Assembly (NCBI GenBank): GCA_017533165.1
Contig: JAFXIM010000079.1
Location: 1 to 8,251, forward strand
Reading direction: 5' to 3'
Source of the DNA: Eggerthellaceae bacterium
Lineage (GTDB): Bacteria > Actinomycetota > Coriobacteriia > Coriobacteriales > Eggerthellaceae
Length of the DNA stretch: 8,251 nt
The notes under the pieces are model-generated. The model did no database searches. It was not told where the DNA came from and saw only the letters and a program-made list of their open reading frames with translations. This document shows positions 1 through 4,415 of the stretch, one piece after another; the stretch's first letter is position 1; every line of letters begins with the position of its first letter. A program made the position numbers and the translations under genes.

Positions 1-173
1 ATAAAGTGCAATCCTTAATTGCGATGCAAAAGTAGTTCTTTTTTTTATAGCCACCAAATATTTTATCGGTTATTTTACAAAAAAGTTTATCAATGCCCTG
101 CAAACATACGTAATTCAATCACTTTGCAACATAACAGACGAAACAAAAATCACCTAAACAACCATATACAAAA
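1..173. other. AT-rich non-coding region upstream of the capsid gene
   Basis: I see no credible gene here. A hand count gives 53 G or C in bases 1-180 (about 29%), against about 60% in the following coding DNA. Open frames crossing it have AT-rich, non-phage-like translations and run into the capsid gene out of frame. It contains small inverted repeats (GCAAT at 8-12 with ATTGC at 18-22; TTGC at 19-22 with GCAA at 26-29) and A- and T-tracts. Loose sigma70-like hexamers occur (for example TTGCGA at 19-24 with TTTATA at 44-49, spacer 19), but none has both good boxes and a 17-base spacer, so I do not call a promoter. It may hold the late promoter or leader for the capsid gene. The end of the upstream gene (usually scaffold, protease or portal) is not visible. 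Confidence 0.6.
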
Positions 174-208
174 AAAAGAGCGAGCAGGCATGCCGCTCTT
201 TCTTTTTG
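174..208 (+). terminator. Intrinsic terminator-like hairpin ahead of the capsid gene
   Basis: An 8-bp stem, AAAGAGCG (175-182) with CGCTCTTT (194-201), encloses an 11-base loop. It is preceded by a run of seven A (171-177) and followed by a T-rich tail (TCTTTTT, 201-207). This is the form of a rho-independent terminator, and the flanking A-run would also give a T-tail on the other strand, so it could work in both directions. It ends only 19 bases before the capsid ribosome-binding site, leaving little room for a separate promoter. It may end the transcript of the gene upstream, or act as a leaky or antiterminated element in the capsid mRNA leader. Confidence 0.75.
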
Positions 209-241
209 AGCGCATTCAAAAACTAGAAAGGATGAAGAACC

Positions 242-1438
242 ATGACTATCAAGTTCCAGAACTCCGCCGTCGCGGCGGAGATGGCAGCAGCCATGAAATC
301 CGATGACCCCGCCGTACAGGAGCAGGCGTGGGCTAACTTCCACGAGTCCCTTGCCCAGCGCATGATGGCCGACTTCGAGGAGGCCAAGGCTTCTAACGAC
401 TCCCGCATCCTCGCAGAGCGCGGCTACCGCCAGCTGACCACCAAGGAGACCAGCTACTACCAGAAGCTGATCGAGGCTATGAAGTCCGATTCCCCGCAGC
501 AGAAGTTCACCGAGATCATCGGCACTGACAACGAGGAAGACCTCATGCCGACCACCATCCTCGCGGATGTCTACAAGGATCTCACCGAGGAGCACCAGCT
601 GCTCAACAAGATCACCTTCCAGTACGTCGGCTACGCCGTGAAGTGGATCATGAACGACCACACCAAGCAGAAGGCCGTGTGGGGCAAGATCACCGACGCC
701 ATCTCCAAGGAGATCACGAGCGGCTTCAAGGTCATCGATGTCAACCAGTCCAAGCTGTCCGCTTTCGCGTTCGTCGAGAAGGGCATGCTCGACCTCGGCC
801 CCGTGTTCCTCGACGGCTACATCCGCACCGTCCTCAAGGAGGCTCTGCTTTGCGGCCTCGAGGAGGGCATCGTCTCCGGCACTGGTGTGAACATGCCCAT
901 CGGCATGGATCGCGACATCCACGAGGGCGTCAGCTTCTCCACCACCGACGGCTACCCGCGCAAGTCTGCCGAGAAGGTCACTTCCTTCGCTCCGGCTCCG
1001 TATGGCAAGCTGCTCGGCAAGCTGACCAAGACCGAGAGCGGCGCACGCCGTAAGTTCGCAAAGGTCGGCATCATCTGCAACATGACCGACTACGTGGAGA
1101 AGGTCATGCCCGCAACCACCGTCCTCAACACCGCAGGCCAGTACGTCGGCGACCGATTCCCGTTCCCGACTGAGGCCATGATCTCCAACGAGCTTGCAGA
1201 CGGCGAGGCGCTGATGGGTCTCCTCGATGAGTACAACATGTTCATCGGCGGCGAGCAGAACGGCGTGGTCGAGTTCTCCGATGACTTCAAGTTCCTCGAG
1301 GACGTCCGATACTTCAAGGTCAAGCAGTACGGCACGGGTCGTGCGTTCGACAACACCTCGTTCCTCCTGCTCGACATCAGCGAGCTCGATCCGATGTACA
1401 TCACCGTCCAGAACCCCGAGGCAGTAGCCACTGTCTAA
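242..1438 (+). CDS. Major capsid protein, HK97 fold
   Basis: Predicted 398-residue subunit of the icosahedral head. The N-terminal 95 or so residues are charged and helical, matching the delta/scaffold-like segment of this family. They include a recognisable stretch at residues 52-79 (N-D-x-x-I-L, R-G-x-R-Q-L-T, Y-Y-Q-K-L-I-E-A) seen in capsid proteins of Gram-positive siphoviruses. The HK97-fold core follows: an M-P-T-T-I segment at residues 102-106 before an L-L-N-K-I stretch, a G-T-G...N-M-P-I-G turn at 213-221, and a C-terminal Y-G-T-G...D-N-T-S-F-L-L-L-D-I-S segment starting at 363. The ATG has AAAGG (227-231) ten bases upstream. Codon use is heavily biased to ATC, TTC, AAG and GAG, as expected of the most abundant virion protein. 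Its stop codon forms part of the next gene's ribosome-binding site. Whether the delta segment is cleaved cannot be told; no protease gene is in view. Confidence 0.93.
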   Translation: MTIKFQNSAVAAEMAAAMKSDDPAVQEQAWANFHESLAQRMMADFEEAKASNDSRILAERGYRQLTTKETSYYQKLIEAMKSDSPQQKFTEIIGTDNEEDLMPTTILADVYKDLTEEHQLLNKITFQYVGYAVKWIMNDHTKQKAVWGKITDAISKEITSGFKVIDVNQSKLSAFAFVEKGMLDLGPVFLDGYIRTVLKEALLCGLEEGIVSGTGVNMPIGMDRDIHEGVSFSTTDGYPRKSAEKVTSFAPAPYGKLLGKLTKTESGARRKFAKVGIICNMTDYVEKVMPATTVLNTAGQYVGDRFPFPTEAMISNELADGEALMGLLDEYNMFIGGEQNGVVEFSDDFKFLEDVRYFKVKQYGTGRAFDNTSFLLLDISELDPMYITVQNPEAVATV

Positions 1439-1451
1439 GGAGTGATGTGCG

Positions 1452-1775
1452 ATGGCTGATTTGAAGGAACAGGTAAGGCGCAAGCTGCGCGTAACTTGGG
1501 ATGGCGATGATGCCACCGACGAGCGCATCGACACCGACATCATCCTGACGGCGGAGGCTGATCTTAGGTTCAAGATCGGCATCCCCGATCAGGAGGCGTT
1601 CGATTTCAGCAAGCCAGGAATAGAGAACAAGCTGTTCCTGGCTCTCTGCTACTACATGTGGAACGACGTGGAGGACGAGTTCGAGGCCAACTACGCCGCC
1701 GATCTAGCCCACGCAAGGCGCAAGTGGGAGGTGTCCCAGTATGCTGAAGAGCAAGAGTCATCTGATGACGCTTAA
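1452..1775 (+). CDS. Head-tail connector protein (gp6/gp15-like adaptor)
   Basis: Predicted 107-residue helical protein that would form a ring under the portal and pass the DNA channel to the tail, like HK97 gp6 or SPP1 gp15. The pattern fits the family: an N-terminal helix with L-K-E-Q-V-R-R-K-L, an acidic turn (D-x-x-T-D-E-R-I-D), a helix ending in L-R-F-K-I-G-I-P, and a C-terminal helix with L-F-L-A-L-C-Y-Y-M-W-N-D and E-F-E-A-N-Y-A. Length is typical. The ATG lies nine bases after AAGGAG (1437-1442), which overlaps the capsid stop codon. The last 35 bases overlap the next gene. The order capsid-connector-closure supports the call. The family assignment rests on pattern and position, since these proteins diverge strongly in sequence. 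Confidence 0.8.
   Translation: MADLKEQVRRKLRVTWDGDDATDERIDTDIILTAEADLRFKIGIPDQEAFDFSKPGIENKLFLALCYYMWNDVEDEFEANYAADLAHARRKWEVSQYAEEQESSDDA
1726..1731 (+). promoter_or_regulatory. Shine-Dalgarno GGGAGG deciding the start at 1741
   Basis: GGGAGG sits nine bases before the ATG at 1741, inside the connector coding sequence. A second in-frame ATG at 1765 lacks a comparable site, so 1741 is preferred even though it produces a 35-base overlap with the connector gene. Confidence 0.65.
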
Positions 1776-2097
1776 CGACGGCGTGGTCGGGATCTACCGC
1801 GAGAAGGATCGCAAGACGGACTTCAACGCACGTAGGAATCCGCGCACTCTAAAGGACATGGATCTCGTCGTGACGCTTTGCTACGAGGAGAAATCGTGCA
1901 GGGATCAGGACTTCGAGTTCGCCAACCAGCGCGGCTTCACCCTTTCCAAGAAGATCCGAACCTACCTCCGTCCCGACGTGGACTCGGAGTGCCGCGCCGT
2001 CATCGGCGATGACCTCTACAGCATCTCCTACATCGACAAGTCGAAGCGGGATATGTACCTCTACATGTCGAGCGTCGGCAAGCTGGAGGTGGGCTGA
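1741..2097 (+). CDS. Head-closure (stopper) / head-tail joining protein
   Basis: Predicted 118-residue, beta-rich protein in the position of SPP1 gp16-type head-closure proteins, which bind the connector ring and close the DNA channel until the tail attaches. Visible family-like features are a central F-E-F-A...G-F-T-L-S-K-K-I-R-T-Y-L-R-P-D-V-D segment (about residues 59-81), then V-I-G-D-D-L-Y-S-I-S-Y-I-D and M-Y-L-Y-M, the alternating hydrophobic strands of a small barrel. The start at 1741 has a good ribosome-binding site (GGGAGG) and overlaps the connector gene by 35 bases in another frame; an internal ATG at 1765 would shorten it by eight residues. Its TGA shares one base with the next ATG (TGATG), implying translational coupling. 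Assignment is by pattern and gene order. Confidence 0.7.
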   Translation: MLKSKSHLMTLNDGVVGIYREKDRKTDFNARRNPRTLKDMDLVVTLCYEEKSCRDQDFEFANQRGFTLSKKIRTYLRPDVDSECRAVIGDDLYSISYIDKSKRDMYLYMSSVGKLEVG

Positions 2098-2459
2098 TGG
2101 ATCGCAACGCAATCATGGAGAAGCTGATCGAGGTTGACCCCGTCGTACATTACGGAACCGCCGAGAAACACGACCGCTCCGCTCCGTGGGACTACATGGT
2201 GCTTGCGTGCAAGAACTTCAACCGCACCGCCAGCAGGACGGGCTACTCCGATTACTTCGAGGTGGCCATCGTTCGCGAGGAGTTCATCCCCGAGGGGCTG
2301 CCCGAGCGGGTAATCGCCGCCATGGAGTCGCTGCCGAAGGTTCGGCTCGCCGAGGGATCCCACGATTACGAGTACGCGGCAAAGCCCGATTCGAACGACA
2401 CCGTGGAGATGCTGGTTCTCAAGTTCGTCGCACCGCGAAAGCGTGGCCCCGATGATTAG
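2097..2459 (+). CDS. Putative tail terminator / tail-completion protein
   Basis: Predicted 120-residue alpha/beta protein. It has V-V-H-Y-G near the N-terminus, then P-W-D-Y-M-V-L-A-C-K-N, then Y-F-E-V-A-I-V-R-E-E-F-I-P (about residues 53-65), a helix (L-P-E-R-V-I-A-A-M-E-S-L) and a strand V-E-M-L-V-L-K-F-V-A ending in basic residues. This strand-helix-strand layout, with a neck-region position before the tube gene, resembles tail terminators, which cap the growing tube and dock to the head. It also resembles unnamed neck proteins of Gram-positive phages. Start ATG overlaps the previous stop by one base, with GGAGG at 2085-2089. It precedes the gp10-like gene, whereas the common order has the terminator after it, so another neck role is possible. 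Confidence 0.5.
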   Translation: MDRNAIMEKLIEVDPVVHYGTAEKHDRSAPWDYMVLACKNFNRTASRTGYSDYFEVAIVREEFIPEGLPERVIAAMESLPKVRLAEGSHDYEYAAKPDSNDTVEMLVLKFVAPRKRGPDD

Positions 2460-2859
2460 CGTCGACTACTCCGACTTCGTCGCGCTGGACGAACGGCTCA
2501 AGAGGTTCGGCGCTGGCTGCGGCAGGGTGATCGACGAGCGGCTCCACGGCGAGGGCGCTCAGAAGATCAAGCAGTACATCCCTGGCTTCATTCACCCTTC
2601 CGGTCGACGCTGGAAGGGCAAGGCCCCGTCAATGGCGGGAAACCCTGGCGCTGGCGAGAAGCTGGCGCAGGACAACGAGCCGATGAAGGTGACCATCGTG
2701 GCTCGGGGAAGGTACGGGTACCTGTACTTCCCAGACGATGGCACCAACACGAGAAAGCACGTCGGCAACCAGCAGTTCATGCTGCGAGGCGCCGAACGTG
2801 CAGCACCTGAAATCACCGAAGGCCTCGTATCAGATCTGGTCGAGGCCTTTGAGAACTGA
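2452..2859 (+). CDS. HK97 gp10-like neck/tail-completion protein
   Basis: Predicted 135-residue protein of the HK97 gp10-like group, small proteins at the head-tail joint whose exact role is unsettled. Family-like features are an N-terminal amphipathic helix (F-V-A-L-D-E-R-L-K-R-F), a basic stretch with R-R-W-K-G-K-A-P, and the sequence Y-G-Y-L-Y-F-P-D-D-G-T-N followed by Q-Q-F-M-L-R-G-A-E-R-A near the C-terminus. I start it at ATG 2452, which overlaps the previous stop by eight bases; an in-frame GTG nine bases earlier (2443) is the alternative and adds only three residues. Neither has a clear ribosome-binding site, so translation probably depends on coupling to the gene before. The next gene follows after 14 bases. 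Confidence 0.72.
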   Translation: MISVDYSDFVALDERLKRFGAGCGRVIDERLHGEGAQKIKQYIPGFIHPSGRRWKGKAPSMAGNPGAGEKLAQDNEPMKVTIVARGRYGYLYFPDDGTNTRKHVGNQQFMLRGAERAAPEITEGLVSDLVEAFEN

Positions 2860-2860
2860 G

Positions 2861-2865
2861 AGGAG
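2861..2865 (+). promoter_or_regulatory. Shine-Dalgarno AGGAG deciding the start at 2874
   Basis: AGGAG, within AGGAGTGAT, lies eight bases before the ATG at 2874. An in-frame GTG at 2865 overlaps the site itself and so cannot be the start. Confidence 0.75.
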
Positions 2866-2873
2866 TGATCCCT

Positions 2874-3443
2874 ATGCCAACCAAGGGAACAGATACCGTG
2901 TTCTCCGAATACGAGGCACGTGAGCTCGTGCTCACCGTCGGCGAGACCTTCTGGCATGTCGAGTGCATCGGCAAGCTGGAGGAGGAGTCCGAGGTTCGCA
3001 AGGTCGTGAAGAAGTGTCGCGGCCGCATCAAGAAGAACAGGACGTTCGGCACCGGCTCCGGCACGCTCAAGCTGACGTGCCACATGCCCATGGCGTGCTA
3101 CTACGCGCTCCATGACATGGAACGCGAGGATCTGAAAGACGGCGTTTACGGCTACGGCATGGAGAACATGCACCCCGACGTGATGATCACCGGGCGCATG
3201 CTCGACGAGGACATGAACGAGAAGATGATGGCATGGCCCAAATGCATTGCGTCCACCGGTCCGAAGCGCAACGTCGAGAACGGCGCCGAGGAGGTAGCCG
3301 AGATCGAGCTGGAGATCTCCTATTCCTCCGATGATGCCGGCTACGGCCGTTACGAGGCTCCGTCCGACGGAGTGTCCGAGGAAATCAAGGCCGCTTGGCT
3401 CGAGTCGTTCACGCCAGAGCTCGTCAACGTGGCAACCGTATAA
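2874..3443 (+). CDS. Major tail protein (tail tube subunit)
   Basis: Predicted 189-residue subunit of the tail tube, the second most abundant virion protein. It follows the neck genes and precedes the chaperone and tape measure genes, the fixed place of the tube gene. The sequence is beta-rich, with L-V-L-T-V-G-E-T-F near the N-terminus, a basic patch (V-V-K-K-C-R-G-R-I-K-K-N-R), a strand G-T-L-K-L-T-C-H-M-P, and a late strand pair V-A-E-I-E-L-E-I-S-Y-S. These suit the two-sheet barrel of phage tube proteins. No Ig-like extension is present. The ATG at 2874 is chosen over the GTG at 2865 because the latter lies in the ribosome-binding site. The stop codon is again fused with the next gene's AAGGAG. 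The role is supported mainly by context and size. Confidence 0.82.
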   Translation: MPTKGTDTVFSEYEARELVLTVGETFWHVECIGKLEEESEVRKVVKKCRGRIKKNRTFGTGSGTLKLTCHMPMACYYALHDMEREDLKDGVYGYGMENMHPDVMITGRMLDEDMNEKMMAWPKCIASTGPKRNVENGAEEVAEIELEISYSSDDAGYGRYEAPSDGVSEEIKAAWLESFTPELVNVATV

Positions 3444-3447
3444 GGAG
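3442..3447 (+). promoter_or_regulatory. Shine-Dalgarno AAGGAG overlapping a stop codon, deciding the start at 3456
   Basis: AAGGAG uses the last two bases of the tube gene's TAA and lies eight bases before ATG 3456. The in-frame GTG at 3447 overlaps the site and is rejected as a start. Confidence 0.75.
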
Positions 3448-3455
3448 TGATTGAA

Positions 3456-3710
3456 ATGGCAAAGGCAGTTAAGGAGAAGGCCGCTGAGGTCGAGCAGGTT
3501 CAGGCTCCTGATGTGGAGCAGGCTCAGGCTCCCGAAGAGGAGCCCGAGATGGTCAAGGTCGTGGTGAAGACCCGATTCAAGGACAAGGCGTGCAAGAAGA
3601 AGATGCGCCGCGTCGGAGATGTGCTCGAGATCACCCAGGAACGCTATGCCGAGATCGTAGCGGCTGGCGAGAAGAACGGCGTCGATTACGTCGAGCTCAA
3701 GGCCGAGTAA
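3456..3710 (+). CDS. Small protein of unknown function between tube and chaperone genes
   Basis: Predicted 84-residue protein that I cannot name. The first third is a low-complexity linker rich in Glu, Gln, Ala and Pro. It holds an 8-residue tandem repeat (E-Q-V-Q-A-P-D-V then E-Q-A-Q-A-P-E-E), encoded by two near-identical 17-base units 24 bases apart (3492-3508 and 3516-3532). The rest looks like a small folded domain: V-K-V-V-V-K-T-R-F-K-D-K-A-C, then M-R-R-V-G-D-V-L-E-I-T-Q-E-R-Y, ending Y-V-E-L-K. The 'RFxDK ... R-x-VGDxxExTxER' pattern recurs in short phage proteins near head and tail genes and may be a small barrel. Biased codons and a strong ribosome-binding site suggest high expression, which would suit a decoration or tube-associated protein; that is inference. 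It is the last gene before a strong terminator. Confidence 0.7.
   Translation: MAKAVKEKAAEVEQVQAPDVEQAQAPEEEPEMVKVVVKTRFKDKACKKKMRRVGDVLEITQERYAEIVAAGEKNGVDYVELKAE
3492..3532 (+). repeat. Two-copy tandem repeat in the linker of the small protein
   Basis: GAGCAGGTTCAGGCTCC (3492-3508) recurs as GAGCAGGCTCAGGCTCC (3516-3532) with one difference, at a period of 24 bases (eight codons). It encodes the E-Q-x-Q-A-P units of the Pro/Glu-rich linker. Confidence 0.85.
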
Positions 3711-3730
3711 AAGACAACAAAAAACTAAAC

Positions 3731-3769
3731 AGGCGGGGCGTGGTTCATTCCATGCCCCGCTTTTCTTTT
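3731..3769 (+). terminator. Strong intrinsic terminator between the tube and tail-assembly genes
   Basis: An 11-bp stem, 3733-3743 with 3750-3760, contains one G-U pair (3740 with 3753) and encloses a 6-base loop. The outer pairs GCGGGGC/GCCCCGC are very stable. It is followed by TTTTCTTTT (3761-3769) and preceded by an A-rich stretch (3711-3730). This is a textbook rho-independent terminator. The next base begins the GAGGAG ribosome-binding site of gene G, so no promoter can lie between them. Tail-assembly genes downstream therefore depend on read-through, antitermination, or a promoter inside the genes upstream. Confidence 0.9.
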
Positions 3770-3775
3770 GAGGAG
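3770..3775 (+). promoter_or_regulatory. Shine-Dalgarno GAGGAG deciding the start at 3784
   Basis: GAGGAG begins immediately after the terminator's T-tract and lies eight bases before ATG 3784. The in-frame GTG at 3775 overlaps it and is rejected. Confidence 0.75.
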
Positions 3776-3783
3776 TGGAGTTA

Positions 3784-4158
3784 ATGGCGATTTTCAACAA
3801 GCAGCAGCAGAAGCAGATCATGCCGAGCGCGGCCATGCCGTTCGAGCTGAAAAACGGCGAGACGGTGCCCCTCGAGATCTCGTGGAGCATCATCGAGCGC
3901 CTGCGCGTAAGCCGCGACGAGAGCTACCCGGACTTTTCACGAGTGCTCACCAAGGGGTCGACGGATGTGATGGACAACATGAGGGTCCTGTACGCGGCGT
4001 ATCGAGGAGGCTACTTGAACCAAAACGGAAGCATGGACGGCGCGATGGCCTATGCGGACTTCATAGGGATGGTCCCCGATGACATGCGCAGCGTCATGGA
4101 GACGGTGGCCGCGCTGCTCGACCCAAAATCGAAGCGGGATTCCGAGACCCTTTCATAA
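3784..4158 (+). CDS. Tail assembly chaperone, G form
   Basis: Predicted 124-residue protein equivalent to lambda gpG, which coats the tape measure protein and recruits tube subunits during tail assembly and is absent from the finished virion. It has the family's usual size and place, just before the tape measure gene. The sequence begins with a Gln/Lys-rich head, then M-P-F-E-L-K-N-G-E-T-V-P-L, and is otherwise helical (S-W-S-I-I-E-R-L-R-V, M-R-V-L-Y-A-A-Y, A-M-A-Y-A-D-F-I). Only nine codons follow the slippery heptamer at 4122-4128 before the TAA, the classic layout in which most ribosomes finish G and a minority shift into the T frame. Expression lies downstream of a strong terminator, which may keep its dose low relative to the tube protein. 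Confidence 0.85.
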   Translation: MAIFNKQQQKQIMPSAAMPFELKNGETVPLEISWSIIERLRVSRDESYPDFSRVLTKGSTDVMDNMRVLYAAYRGGYLNQNGSMDGAMAYADFIGMVPDDMRSVMETVAALLDPKSKRDSETLS

Positions 4159-4415
4159 GGGAGACGCGCAGGCGCAAGGATCCCGATGACATAACCCTTC
4201 CCGACTATCGGATAGAGGACGCCGCCGATGCGTACACGTACTACGTGCTCATCTGCGGATTGCCGGAAGACATCTTCTGGAACTCAAGCGTCTCTTTCCT
4301 CAAGTCGGTTGAAGCGAACAAGCACGCCTACGACCAGTGGCTCGACAGCGCCGTGCGCAAAAAGAGAGAAGAAGCCGAGAGGAGGGCTGAACGTGGCAAA
4401 GAACAACGAGGCTAA
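3784..4415 (+). CDS. Tail assembly chaperone, GT fusion form made by -1 frameshift
   Basis: Predicted 210-residue product: 115 residues of G read to base 4128, then a -1 slip so that reading resumes with base 4128 and continues for 95 codons to TAA at 4413-4415. The extension is open throughout, has no start codon or ribosome-binding site of its own in a fitting place, and reads like a T domain: F-R-D-P-F-I-R-E, then A-Y-T-Y-Y-V-L-I-C-G-L-P-E-D-I-F-W-N-S, then a charged basic helical tail. In lambda the T part of gpGT binds tube subunits while G binds the tape measure. The end overlaps the tape measure start by 23 bases. The fusion is invisible to simple gene callers. Confidence 0.82.
4122..4128 (+). 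promoter_or_regulatory. -1 ribosomal frameshift slippery site C CCA AAA
   Basis: The heptamer CCCAAAA is phased as C CCA AAA in the G frame, so both tRNAs can re-pair as CCC AAA after slipping back one base. This matches the X XXY YYZ rule used in many phage G/GT genes. Downstream is a weak CGG/CCG hairpin starting at 4135 (six bases on) and a 5-bp CCCTT/AAGGG hairpin at 4148-4161 that contains part of the G stop codon in its loop; neither is a convincing strong stimulator. Confidence 0.85.
4380..4386 (+). promoter_or_regulatory. Shine-Dalgarno AGGAGGG deciding the tape measure GTG start
   Basis: AGGAGGG lies six bases before GTG 4393, within the T-frame coding sequence. It marks the true tape measure start; an open frame extending back to an ATG at 4228 in the same frame translates to Ser/Thr/Arg-rich shadow sequence of the T region. 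Confidence 0.75.

Noticed and set aside
62..91. TTTATC repeated at 62-67 and 86-91, and loose promoter-like hexamers in the AT-rich region
   Set aside because: Such short AT-rich words are expected by chance here, and no pair of boxes has both good matches and a normal spacer.
19..306. 95-codon + strand open frame over the AT-rich region
   Set aside because: It runs through the terminator hairpin and into the capsid gene in the wrong frame, and its composition changes abruptly at that point.
119..1582. Long open frame on the - strand (487 codons) opposite the capsid gene
   Set aside because: It mirrors the third-position C/G bias of the capsid gene, its translation is Leu/Val/Asp/His-rich low-quality sequence with no recognisable domain, and it runs through the non-coding AT-rich region and terminator.
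2592..3893. Long open frame on the - strand (433 codons) across the neck and tube genes
   Set aside because: A shadow of four clear + strand genes and a terminator; its Leu/His-rich translation is typical of antisense to biased coding DNA.
4148..4154. CCCTTTC as an alternative slippery site near the end of gene G
   Set aside because: It is in the wrong phase for a -1 tandem slip (codons read ACC CTT TCA), unlike C CCA AAA at 4122.
4228..4392. Upstream extension of the tape measure frame to ATG 4228
   Set aside because: The 55 extra residues are Ser/Thr/Arg-rich and are the out-of-frame reading of the T domain; the strong site AGGAGGG marks GTG 4393 as the start.
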